A stretch of 5,804 nucleotides of DNA, taken from positions 1 to 5,804 of the forward strand of contig JAJZHS010000177.1 of the NCBI GenBank assembly GCA_021798395.1, in the 5' to 3' direction. Positions 1 to 5,632 of this stretch are shown piece by piece; position 1 is the stretch's first letter, and each line of letters starts with the position of its first letter. The translations under genes and the position numbers were made by a program. The stretch is from Pseudomonadota bacterium. GTDB lineage: Bacteria; Pseudomonadota; Gammaproteobacteria; Burkholderiales; Burkholderiaceae_C. The notes beneath the pieces are model-generated. The model saw nothing but the letters and a program-made list of their open reading frames with translations. It searched no databases and had not been told where the DNA came from.

Positions 1-245
1 CCACCAAGGACGACCTGCGCAACTTCGCCACCAAGGACGACCTGCGCAACTTCGCCACCAAGGACGACCTGCGCAACTTCGCCACCAAGGACGACCTGCG
101 CAACTTCGCCACCAAGGACGACCTGCGGGGCCTGGCGACCATCGCGCAGTTGCACGAGCTCGAGCAGCGGCTGACGATCCGGCTCGGCGCCATGCTGGTC
201 GTCGCCGTCGGGGCGCTGGCGGCGCTGGTGCGCATCGGCGTCTGA
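1..245 (+). CDS. C-terminal part of a small repeat protein with a membrane tail (CCDC90/DUF1640-like), 5' end outside the window
   Basis: The reading frame is open from the left edge to a TGA at 243-245 and gives 80 visible residues. The first part is a run of identical nine-residue units, TKDDLRNFA, four full copies and a fifth that changes to TKDDLRGLA. A short charged stretch (QLHELEQRLTIRLG) follows, then a hydrophobic tail of about 18 residues (AMLVVAVGALAALVRIGV) that looks like one membrane-spanning helix at the extreme C-terminus. This layout, with T-K-x-D-L repeats ahead of a terminal membrane helix, resembles bacterial proteins annotated as CCDC90 or DUF1640 family; that assignment is from memory and unverified. 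No enzymatic motif is visible and the function is unknown; a membrane-anchored oligomeric protein is the natural guess. The gene runs in the same direction as nadB but 128 bases upstream, so it need not share its transcript. The start and total repeat number lie outside the window. Confidence 0.75.
   Translation, partial: TKDDLRNFATKDDLRNFATKDDLRNFATKDDLRNFATKDDLRGLATIAQLHELEQRLTIRLGAMLVVAVGALAALVRIGV
3..127 (+). repeat. Perfect 27-bp in-frame tandem repeat inside the coding region
   Basis: Four identical 27-bp units start at 3, 30, 57 and 84. A fifth begins at 111 and matches for 17 bases before diverging at the CGC to CGG change near 128. The unit encodes T-K-D-D-L-R-N-F-A. No silent differences are seen between the full units, which points to recent expansion or ongoing homogenisation. 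The unit is a multiple of three, so copy-number change would keep the downstream membrane tail in frame. The first two bases of the window fit the end of a further unit, so the array continues to the left. Confidence 0.95.
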
Positions 246-373
246 CCCTACCGGATCGCGCCGCTGCACACCGGTGCCTTCCCGCCATCGGCGGTCTGGC
301 GGTGGAAATCGGCCAAATGGGTGGAAAATACCGGGTTCGGCATCATCGCCCAATGTGAACCCGAGAACACGAA
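246..373 (+). promoter_or_regulatory. Gap upstream of nadB with an 8-bp direct repeat; possible promoter/operator region
   Basis: This 128-bp gap separates the repeat-protein gene from nadB. Its second half is more A-rich than the surroundings. GGTGGAAA occurs twice, at 301-308 and 320-327, offset by 19 bases, close to two helical turns. CCGCCA (282-287) and TGGCGG (297-302) form a 6-bp inverted repeat, with no T-run after it that would suggest an intrinsic terminator. I could not place convincing -35/-10 boxes. The nadB ribosome-binding site is weak: only GAGAA at 363-367, ahead of the ATG at 374. A nadB promoter here is an inference from the gap and the direct repeat. Confidence 0.3.
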
Positions 374-1939
374 ATGCACCATTGCGATGTCCTGATCGTC
401 GGCGGCGGACTCGCCGGACTGTCGGCCGCGCTGCAGCTGGCCGAGCGCTTCCAGGTCACGCTGCTGGCCAAGCGCGAACTGGAAGTCTCCTCGAGCCAGT
501 GGGCGCAGGGCGGCATCGCCGCGGTCCTCGGCGGCGGCGACAGCTTCGACGCCCACGTGCGCGACACGCTGGTCGCAGGCGGCATGCTCAACGACCTTCC
601 GGCCACGCGCTTCGTCGTCGAGCACGGCCCCGGCGCGATCGACTGGCTGCGCGCGCAGGGCGTTCCGTTCGACACCGACGCAGGCACACTGCACCTGACG
701 CGCGAAGGCGGGCACAGCGCGCGGCGCATCGCCCATGTCGCCGACGCCACCGGCGCGGCGATCCAGCGCACCCTGCTCGAGCGCGCGCGCAACCATCCCC
801 GCATCAGCCTGGTCGAGAACCACGTCGCCATCGACCTGATCACCAACCGGCACATGGACATCGGCAGCCCGCCGCGCTGCTGGGGCGTCTACGCGCTCAA
901 CGCAACCAACGGCCGCGTCGAGACCTTCGCCGCCGCGCACACCATCCTGGCCACCGGAGGCGCCGGCAAGGTCTACCGCTACACGACCAACCCGGACACC
1001 GCCAGCGGCGACGGAATCGCGATGGCCTGGCGCAGCGGCTGCCGGGTGGCGAACATGGAATTCATCCAGTTTCACCCGACCTGCCTGTACCACCCGAAGG
1101 CCAAGAGCTTCCTCATCTCCGAGGCCGTGCGCGGCGAGGGCGGCGTGCTGCGGCTTCCCGACGGCACCCGCTTCATGCCTGCGCACGACGCCCGCGCCGA
1201 GCTGGCGCCGCGCGACGTGGTCGCGCGCGCGATCGACTTCGAAATGAAGAAGCACGGCCTGGACTGCGTCTACCTCGACATCACCCACAAAGGCGAAGCG
1301 TTCATCCGGCAGCATTTCCCGACCATCTACCAGCGCTGCCTCGACCTGGGGATCGACATGGCGCGCGAACCGATCCCGGTCGTTCCGGCCGTGCACTTCA
1401 CCTGCGGCGGGGTGCTCACCGACCTCAGCGGGCGCACCGACCTGGCCGGCCTGTACGCGATCGGCGAAGTGGCGTACACCGGGCTGCACGGAGCCAACCG
1501 GCTGGCGAGCAATTCGCTGCTCGAATGTGTCGTCTTCGGCACCGCCGCCGCCGCGGCGATCGGCGCCGCCGAGCAGCCCGCCGTACTGGTGCCCAGGCCG
1601 TGGGACGAAAGCCGCGTGGTCGACGCCGACGAGCAAGTCGTCGTCAGCCACAACTGGGACGAGCTGCGTCGGCTGATGTGGAACTACGTCGGCATCGTGC
1701 GCACCGACAAGCGTCTGGAGCGCGCCGCGCATCGCATCGAACTGCTGCGCAGCGAAGTCCACGACTTCTACGCCAATTTCCGCGTCGGCCGCGACCTGAT
1801 CGAACTGCGCAACCTGCTGCAGGTTGCCGAACTGATCGTGCGCTCGGCGCGGCTGCGCCACGAAAGCCGCGGCCTGCACTACAGCCTCGACTGGCCGCAG
1901 ACGGCAGCGCCCGCTGCGCCGACCATCCTGGTGCCGTGA
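374..1939 (+). CDS. nadB: L-aspartate oxidase (NadB), first enzyme of de novo NAD biosynthesis
   Basis: The 521-residue product is a flavoprotein that oxidises L-aspartate to iminoaspartate, which quinolinate synthase (NadA) then uses in the cytoplasm. The FAD-binding motif is right at the N-terminus (DVLIVGGGLAGLSAA, residues 5-19), which fixes the ATG at 374 because only four residues precede it. SSQWAQGGIAAV (40-51), ILATGGAG (191-198), EFIQFHPT (229-236), SEAVRGEGG (249-257), APRDVVARAI (278-287), VHFTCGGV (340-347) and GANRLASNSLLE (373-384) are the conserved blocks of the succinate dehydrogenase/fumarate reductase flavoprotein superfamily in their NadB form. H234, E250, R280, H341 and R376 align, by a constant offset from memory, with catalytic residues of the E. 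coli enzyme. The helical C-terminal domain is present (about 425-500). Length is close to the usual 530-540. Its stop overlaps the next start. nadA and nadC are not in the window. Confidence 0.95.
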   Translation: MHHCDVLIVGGGLAGLSAALQLAERFQVTLLAKRELEVSSSQWAQGGIAAVLGGGDSFDAHVRDTLVAGGMLNDLPATRFVVEHGPGAIDWLRAQGVPFDTDAGTLHLTREGGHSARRIAHVADATGAAIQRTLLERARNHPRISLVENHVAIDLITNRHMDIGSPPRCWGVYALNATNGRVETFAAAHTILATGGAGKVYRYTTNPDTASGDGIAMAWRSGCRVANMEFIQFHPTCLYHPKAKSFLISEAVRGEGGVLRLPDGTRFMPAHDARAELAPRDVVARAIDFEMKKHGLDCVYLDITHKGEAFIRQHFPTIYQRCLDLGIDMAREPIPVVPAVHFTCGGVLTDLSGRTDLAGLYAIGEVAYTGLHGANRLASNSLLECVVFGTAAAAAIGAAEQPAVLVPRPWDESRVVDADEQVVVSHNWDELRRLMWNYVGIVRTDKRLERAAHRIELLRSEVHDFYANFRVGRDLIELRNLLQVAELIVRSARLRHESRGLHYSLDWPQTAAPAAPTILVP

Positions 1940-2763
1940 ACATCGCCAGCACGTCGGCACGTGAGTCAATCGGCGCGTTGCTGCGCGCCGCCGCCTTTGC
2001 GCAGATCCTGCCGCGGGCCCATGCGCCCGGGGCGCGGCTGAAGGACGACGGCAGCTGGGTCACCGACGCCGACATCGCGATGCAGCGCGCCGTGCAGGCC
2101 GAACTGGCCACGCGCTGGCCTGCGGTGCCTCTGCTCGGCGAGGAAATGAGCGCGCAGCGGCAAGCCGCCTTGCTGCGCGACGAAGCGGCCGCGCCCGACG
2201 GCCCCGGCCTGTGGGTGCTCGACCCGCTCGACGGCACCAGCAACTTCGCAGCCGGGCTGCCCGCGTTCGGCCCTTCACTGGCCTGGCTGCAGGGCGGCCG
2301 GGTGCGCGCGGGCTGGGTTTTCGACGTCATGCGTGACGAGTTGTTCAGCGCCGTCGACGGTGGTGGAGCCTGGCTTGGTGCGCAACCGCTGCAGGCGCCC
2401 CGGCGCGATCGCCCGCTGCGCCGGGCGATCGCGTGTGTCGACTTCAAGCGCTTGCCGGCCGCGCTGGCGGCGCGCCTGGCGACCGCCCCGCCGTACGCCT
2501 CGCAGCGCGCCATCGGTTCGGTCGCGCTCGAGTGGTGCTGGGTCGCAGCCGGGCGCTTCGACGTCTACCTGCACGGCGCGCAGGGCCTGTGGGACTACGC
2601 CGCCGGCCAGCTGATCCTGGCCGAAACCGGCGGCGTCAGCCGCACCCTGGACGGCGATCCGGTGTTCGACCACACCCTGCACCGCCGCTCGGCGCTGTGC
2701 GCCGCCGACCCCGCGCTGCTCGAAGCCTGGAGCGCCTGGCTCGCCCAAGCCCGCAGCGTATAG
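1936..2763 (+). CDS. Inositol-monophosphatase-family phosphatase, translationally coupled to nadB
   Basis: The 275-residue product carries the full signature of the Mg2+- or Li+-sensitive phosphatase superfamily (SuhB, CysQ, HisN and relatives): KDDGSWVTDAD (36-46), the metal-binding glutamates in GEE (68-70), DPLDGTSNF (96-104) with D96 and D99, and WDYAAGQLILAETGG (219-233) with D220. Length is normal for the family (about 260-280). The start is taken as GTG at 1936, whose GTGA overlaps the nadB TGA stop by four bases. No good Shine-Dalgarno sequence is visible, so translation probably depends on ribosomes finishing nadB. The substrate cannot be read from sequence: candidates include inositol 1-phosphate, 3'-phosphoadenosine 5'-phosphate (CysQ-like), histidinol phosphate (HisN-like) or, given the nadB partner, a phosphorylated nicotinamide nucleotide. 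The last is speculative. The gene converges with amn across the repeat region. Family is near certain; the specific role is open. Confidence 0.9.
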   Translation: MNIASTSARESIGALLRAAAFAQILPRAHAPGARLKDDGSWVTDADIAMQRAVQAELATRWPAVPLLGEEMSAQRQAALLRDEAAAPDGPGLWVLDPLDGTSNFAAGLPAFGPSLAWLQGGRVRAGWVFDVMRDELFSAVDGGGAWLGAQPLQAPRRDRPLRRAIACVDFKRLPAALAARLATAPPYASQRAIGSVALEWCWVAAGRFDVYLHGAQGLWDYAAGQLILAETGGVSRTLDGDPVFDHTLHRRSALCAADPALLEAWSAWLAQARSV

Positions 2764-2783
2764 CCCCAGGGCCAATGCGTGCC

Positions 2784-3038
2784 GCAGAAAGCCGGAGCGT
2801 GCAGCCGGTGGCAGCCATCCCCCCCGGCGCGTGCAACCGTCCAGGTCCCCGCCTGAAGCAGAAAGCCGCAGCGTGCAGCCGGTGGCAGCCACTCACCCCG
2901 GCGCGTGCAACCGTCCAGGTCCCCGCCTGAAGCAGAAAGCCGCAGCGTGCAGCCGGTGGCAGCCATTCACCCCGGCGCGTGCAACCCGTTCAGGTCGACG
3001 CCTGAAGCAGAAAGCCGGAGCGTGCAGCCGGTGGCAGC
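2784..3038. repeat. Non-coding 74-75-bp tandem repeat array, about 3.4 copies
   Basis: Units begin with GCAGAAAGCCG at 2784, 2858, 2932 and 3007, giving periods of 74, 74 and 75. The fourth unit is cut after about 32 bases (GTGGCAGC, ending at 3038) and runs straight into the hairpin-rich tail. Adjacent units differ at roughly four or five positions. The whole unit is conserved, not a short repeat with unique spacers. The period is not a multiple of three and shifts by one base, so the apparent reading frames here should not be real proteins. At each unit boundary the sequence can fold as CAGG-N6-CCTG (2842-2855, 2916-2929, and an extended TTCAGG-N6-CCTGAA at 2989-3006). The array starts about 20 bases after the phosphatase stop codon. 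Confidence 0.92.
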
Positions 3039-3134
3039 TCGGCCTGCGAGCGCCCGCAGGGCCGCCCCAAGGGGGCGAGCAGTCCCCCCTCGGGGGGGAT
3101 GCGGCCGGGGTCGCCCCCGGCCGCTCAGGGGGGC
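3001..3134 (+). repeat. Left arm of a 134-bp inverted repeat bracketing amn-metF
   Basis: Positions 3001-3134 match the reverse complement of 5582-5715 without a single gap; hand alignment gives 123 identities in 134. The arm begins inside the last tandem-repeat unit and ends at the G-run CAGGGGGGC (3126-3134), six bases short of the amn stop codon. It folds into successive hairpins: CCTGCG/CGCAGG (3043-3060), GCCCC/GGGGC (3064-3076), a six-C/six-G pair with a two-base turn (3084-3097) and a perfect 10-bp stem, GCGGCCGGGG with its complement, with a TCGC loop (3101-3124). I recall similar C-run/G-run intergenic elements in Burkholderiales genomes but cannot check this here. Confidence 0.93.
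3083..3134. terminator. Strong hairpins between convergent genes; possible bidirectional transcription stop
   Basis: Two GC-only stems (3084-3097 and 3101-3124) lie between the phosphatase gene, transcribed rightwards, and amn, transcribed leftwards, directly after the amn stop. The six Cs at 3084-3089 could alternatively pair with the six Gs at 3128-3133, enclosing the second stem. There is no T-run on either side, so this is not a classical intrinsic terminator. A role in blocking read-through or protecting 3' ends is inferred from position and stem strength only. Confidence 0.35.
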
Positions 3135-3140
3135 CCACCA

Positions 3141-4634
3141 CTACTGAAACGCCACCTCGTCGAACGACCGCAGCTTGCGGCTGTGCAATTCCTCCATGCG
3201 CTGCCCGCGCAGGATCTCGAGCGCGCGAATGCCGATGCGCAGGTGCTGCTCGACGCGTTCGCGGTAGAAGCGGTCGGCCATTCCGGGCAGCTTGATTTCG
3301 CCGTGCAGCGGCTTGTCGCTGACGCACAGCAACGTGCCGTACGGAACCCGCAGCCGGAACCCGTTGGCCGCGATGGTGGCGCTTTCCATGTCCAGCGCGA
3401 TCGCGCGGCTTTGCGAAAACCTCCGCTCCGGAGTGCTCAGCGCGCCGTGGAAAGGCAGCAGCTCCCAGTTGCGGTTGTCGGTGCTGGCCACCGTTCCGGT
3501 GCGCATCACCCGCTTGAGCTCGTAGCCCTGCAGCTGCGTGATCTCGGCCACCGCCTGCTGGATCGCGACCTGCACCTCGGCCAGCGGCGGAATCGGCACC
3601 CACGGCGGCAGATCCTCGTCGAGCACGTGGTCCTCGCGCACGTAGCCGTGCGCCAGCACGTAGTCGCCCAGCTGCTGGGTGTTGCGCAGACCGGCGCAGT
3701 GGCCGAGCATCAGCCACGCGTGCGGGCGCAGCACCGCGACGTGGTCGGTGATGGTTTTCGCGTTGGCCGGGCCGACGCCGATGTTGACCAGGGTGATCCC
3801 GCCGCGGTCGCGCCGCAGCAGATGGTACGCGGGCATCTGCGGCTGCCGCGGCGGCGGCGCGCCGGCCGCGTCGCCGGGTTCGGCGCCGCAGCCGACGCGG
3901 CGCGTGACCACGTTGCCGGGCTCGACCAGCGCGACGTAGTCGTCGTCGCCCGACTGCGGCGTGGCCATCAGCGCGCGCGCGTGGCGCAGGAACTCGTCGA
4001 TGTAGAAGCCGTAATTCGTGAACAGCACGAAATTCTGGAAATGCTCGGCCGCGCATCCGCTGTAGTGCCGCAGCCGGTGCAGCGAGTAGTCGACCCGCGG
4101 CGCCGTGAACAGCGCCAGAGGCCGCGGCTGCCCGGGCTGCGGCTCGAAGGTGCCGTTGGCGATTCCGTCGTCCATGCACGACAGGTCAGGCACGTCGAAC
4201 AGCTGGCGCAAGCGTGCGCGCCGCGCGCCGTCGAGCCCGCCGTCGAACTGGTCATCGTCGGCGAAGCTGAACGGCAACGCGATCGGCGTGTCGCTGACGC
4301 CGACTTCCAGCGGCACGCCCTGGTTGCGCAGCAGCAGCGCGAACTGCTCGCGGTAATAGTCGGCGAACAGGTCCGGGCGCGTCAGCGTGGCCTCGAACAC
4401 GCCCGGCCGCGAGACGAAGCCGTAGGCGAGGCGCGAATCGGCGTGCGCGCCGCTTGCGCTGCGCAGCCGCACGCGCGGATAGCACGCGCGCACCGGCGCG
4501 GCAGGTTCGTCTCCGGCGAGCCAGCGGCGCAGCGCGTGATGCAGGAGATCGATGCTGCCGCGGTAAATGGCTTGCACATGCGCCAGCGCCGAATCCGCAT
4601 CGGCGTGGCTGGCGAATCCGGGTGTCGTGTCCAT
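3141..4634 (-). CDS. amn: AMP nucleosidase
   Basis: The 497-residue product hydrolyses AMP to adenine and ribose 5-phosphate in the cytoplasm, helping to control AMP level and salvage adenine. It matches the E. coli enzyme (484 residues, compared from memory) along its whole length. The N-terminal domain covers about residues 10-180, with LTRPDLF (84-90) and APRVDYSLHRLRHYSG (178-193), followed by HFQNFVLFTNY (198-208). The C-terminal part is a purine nucleoside phosphorylase-like domain with GITLVNIGVGPANAKTITDH (279-298), GHCAGLR (311-317), GDYVLAH (323-329), RTGTVASTDNRNWEL (378-392), ALDMESATIAA (413-423) and YGTLLCVSDKPLHGEIKLPG (432-451); D440 in SDKP is the likely catalytic acid. It ends with the typical LHSRKLRSFDE tail. 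The start is ATG at 4634; an in-frame TTG six codons upstream (4652) is possible but unsupported. No clear Shine-Dalgarno sequence is seen. It lies downstream of metF on the same strand, 112 bases away, and may share its transcript. Confidence 0.96.
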   Translation of the reverse strand: MDTTPGFASHADADSALAHVQAIYRGSIDLLHHALRRWLAGDEPAAPVRACYPRVRLRSASGAHADSRLAYGFVSRPGVFEATLTRPDLFADYYREQFALLLRNQGVPLEVGVSDTPIALPFSFADDDQFDGGLDGARRARLRQLFDVPDLSCMDDGIANGTFEPQPGQPRPLALFTAPRVDYSLHRLRHYSGCAAEHFQNFVLFTNYGFYIDEFLRHARALMATPQSGDDDYVALVEPGNVVTRRVGCGAEPGDAAGAPPPRQPQMPAYHLLRRDRGGITLVNIGVGPANAKTITDHVAVLRPHAWLMLGHCAGLRNTQQLGDYVLAHGYVREDHVLDEDLPPWVPIPPLAEVQVAIQQAVAEITQLQGYELKRVMRTGTVASTDNRNWELLPFHGALSTPERRFSQSRAIALDMESATIAANGFRLRVPYGTLLCVSDKPLHGEIKLPGMADRFYRERVEQHLRIGIRALEILRGQRMEELHSRKLRSFDEVAFQ

Positions 4635-4746
4635 CGAACCAGCATACGCCAAGCGCCACGCCGCGCGCCCCGCCCCCGCGCCGTACGCGGCTTTCGGCGG
4701 ACCTGCCGCGTGGACATCGTGGACAGACAGGGCGGCTGGGAGGCTC
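4635..4746 (-). other. metF-amn intergenic spacer with a short direct repeat
   Basis: This 112-bp spacer holds no gene I can support. On the plus strand it contains two adjacent near-identical 9-mers, CGTGGACAT (4709-4717) and CGTGGACAG (4718-4726). A short GCCG/CGGC inverted repeat surrounds TACG near 4680. No convincing promoter, intrinsic terminator or ribosome-binding site was found, so it is unclear whether amn has its own promoter or depends on transcription from metF. Confidence 0.4.
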
Positions 4747-5574
4747 CTACGCCGAGCGCGCGCCGAGGTCCTCGAGCAGCGCCAGCGCCGGGTCGGCCTG
4801 GTTCAGGGTATAGATGTGCAGCCCCGGCGCGCCGCCGTCCAGCAGCCGCCGGCACAGCGCCGCAACCACCTCGCGGCCGAACGCGGTGATCGCCGCGCGG
4901 TCGTCGCCGAAGCTTTGCAGCCGCAGCCGGATCCAGCGCGGCACCTCGGCGCCGCACATGTCCGAAAAGCGCAGCAACTGCGACGCGCTGGTGATCGGCA
5001 TGATGCCCGGAACGATCGGCGCCTCGATGCCGGCCGCGTAGGCGTCGTCGCGGAAGCGGAAGTACGCGTCGGCGTTGAAGAAATATTGCGTGATCGCCGA
5101 ATTCGCGCCGGCGCGCATCTTTTGCGCGAAGTGCGTCAGATCGTCCTGCGGGCTGCGTGCCTGCGGGTGCACCTCCGGGTACGCCGCGACCTCGATGTGG
5201 AACGCGTCGCCGGTCTGCTCGCGGATGAACGCCACCAGATCCGCGGCGTGGTGGAACTCGCCGCCGAGGCCGTAGCCCGAAGGCAGATCGCCGCGCAGCG
5301 CCACGATGCGGTCGATGCCCTCGTCCAGGTACTGGCGCAGCAGCGCGGCGATCGACGCGCGGCCGGCGCCGACGCACGACAGGTGCGGCGCCGCGGTCAT
5401 GCCCTCGGCCCTGATCGCGCGCACCGTCTGCAGCGTGCCGTCCTGCGTCGACCCGCCGGCGCCGTAGGTCACCGAGCAGAACGCGGGCCGATGCGCGTAC
5501 AGCCGCTGCCTCGCCGCCGCCAGCTTGACCGCACCCTCCGCCGTCTTCGGCGGGAAGAACTCGAAACTGATCAT
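4747..5574 (-). CDS. metF: 5,10-methylenetetrahydrofolate reductase
   Basis: The 275-residue flavoprotein reduces 5,10-methylenetetrahydrofolate to 5-methyltetrahydrofolate, the methyl donor for methionine synthase. Diagnostic blocks are present in order: SFEFFPPK (3-10), whose E5 corresponds to the catalytic glutamate E28 of E. coli MetF; CSVTYGAGGS (33-42); AAPHLSC (61-67); IVALRGDLP (90-98), with D96 matching the flavin-site aspartate; VAAYPEVHP (129-137); GANSAITQYFF (156-166); IVPGIMPI (187-194) and HIYTLNQ (253-259). ATG at 5574 is chosen because EFFPP normally lies very near the N-terminus. The frame stays open a further 62 codons upstream, but that stretch is translated intergenic repeat. 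AGGGGGG at 5589-5583 (minus-strand reading), eight bases before the ATG, is the likely ribosome-binding site and belongs to the repeat element. Length is slightly below the E. coli protein (296) and looks complete. The stop is TAG. ahcY, a frequent metF neighbour in betaproteobacteria, is not seen within the window. Confidence 0.96.
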   Translation of the reverse strand: MISFEFFPPKTAEGAVKLAAARQRLYAHRPAFCSVTYGAGGSTQDGTLQTVRAIRAEGMTAAPHLSCVGAGRASIAALLRQYLDEGIDRIVALRGDLPSGYGLGGEFHHAADLVAFIREQTGDAFHIEVAAYPEVHPQARSPQDDLTHFAQKMRAGANSAITQYFFNADAYFRFRDDAYAAGIEAPIVPGIMPITSASQLLRFSDMCGAEVPRWIRLRLQSFGDDRAAITAFGREVVAALCRRLLDGGAPGLHIYTLNQADPALALLEDLGARSA

Positions 5575-5632
5575 GTTGTGTGCCCCCCTGAGGCGCCGGG
5601 GGCAACCCCGGCGCCTTCCCCCCCGAGGGGGG
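5575..5632 (-). promoter_or_regulatory. metF leader: repeat-derived ribosome-binding site with hairpin and competing C-run
   Basis: Read on the minus strand towards metF, a six-C run (5632-5627) and a seven-G run (5624-5618) are separated by two bases. A perfect 10-bp stem follows (5615-5606 with 5601-5592, loop TTGC), extendable to 11 bp by the A-T pair 5616/5591. Then come TCAGGGGGGC and, eight bases on, the ATG. The six Cs can pair either with the adjacent G-run or with the Gs of the ribosome-binding site, so two exclusive folds are possible: one leaves the site free, the other hides it. The base pairing is directly visible; a regulatory effect is inference. No promoter boxes were identified. 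Confidence 0.45.

Noticed and set aside
274..1935. Upstream extension of the phosphatase frame through nadB, giving an 829-codon plus-strand frame
   Set aside because: Only the part after 1936 resembles a protein family. The preceding part is arginine-, proline- and alanine-rich out-of-frame translation of nadB.
248..1969. Long minus-strand reading frame of 573 codons opposite nadB
   Set aside because: It is a by-product of GC-rich codon use in nadB; it has no recognisable domain, and the nadB frame on the plus strand matches its family end to end.
2764..2990. Small proteins encoded in the repeat region
   Set aside because: The 74-75-bp period shifts frame from unit to unit, and the predicted peptides only reflect the repeat.
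2784..3038. CRISPR-like array
   Set aside because: The full 74-75-bp unit is conserved, including the parts that would be spacers, and there are no cas genes. It is an ordinary tandem repeat.
4635..4660. TATGCT just upstream of the amn ATG as a -10 box
   Set aside because: It lies only a few bases from the start codon and has no plausible -35 element at the right distance.
3099..4889. Plus-strand reading frame of 596 codons opposite amn
   Set aside because: It is antisense to the well-supported amn gene and has a composition typical of a GC shadow, with no motif.
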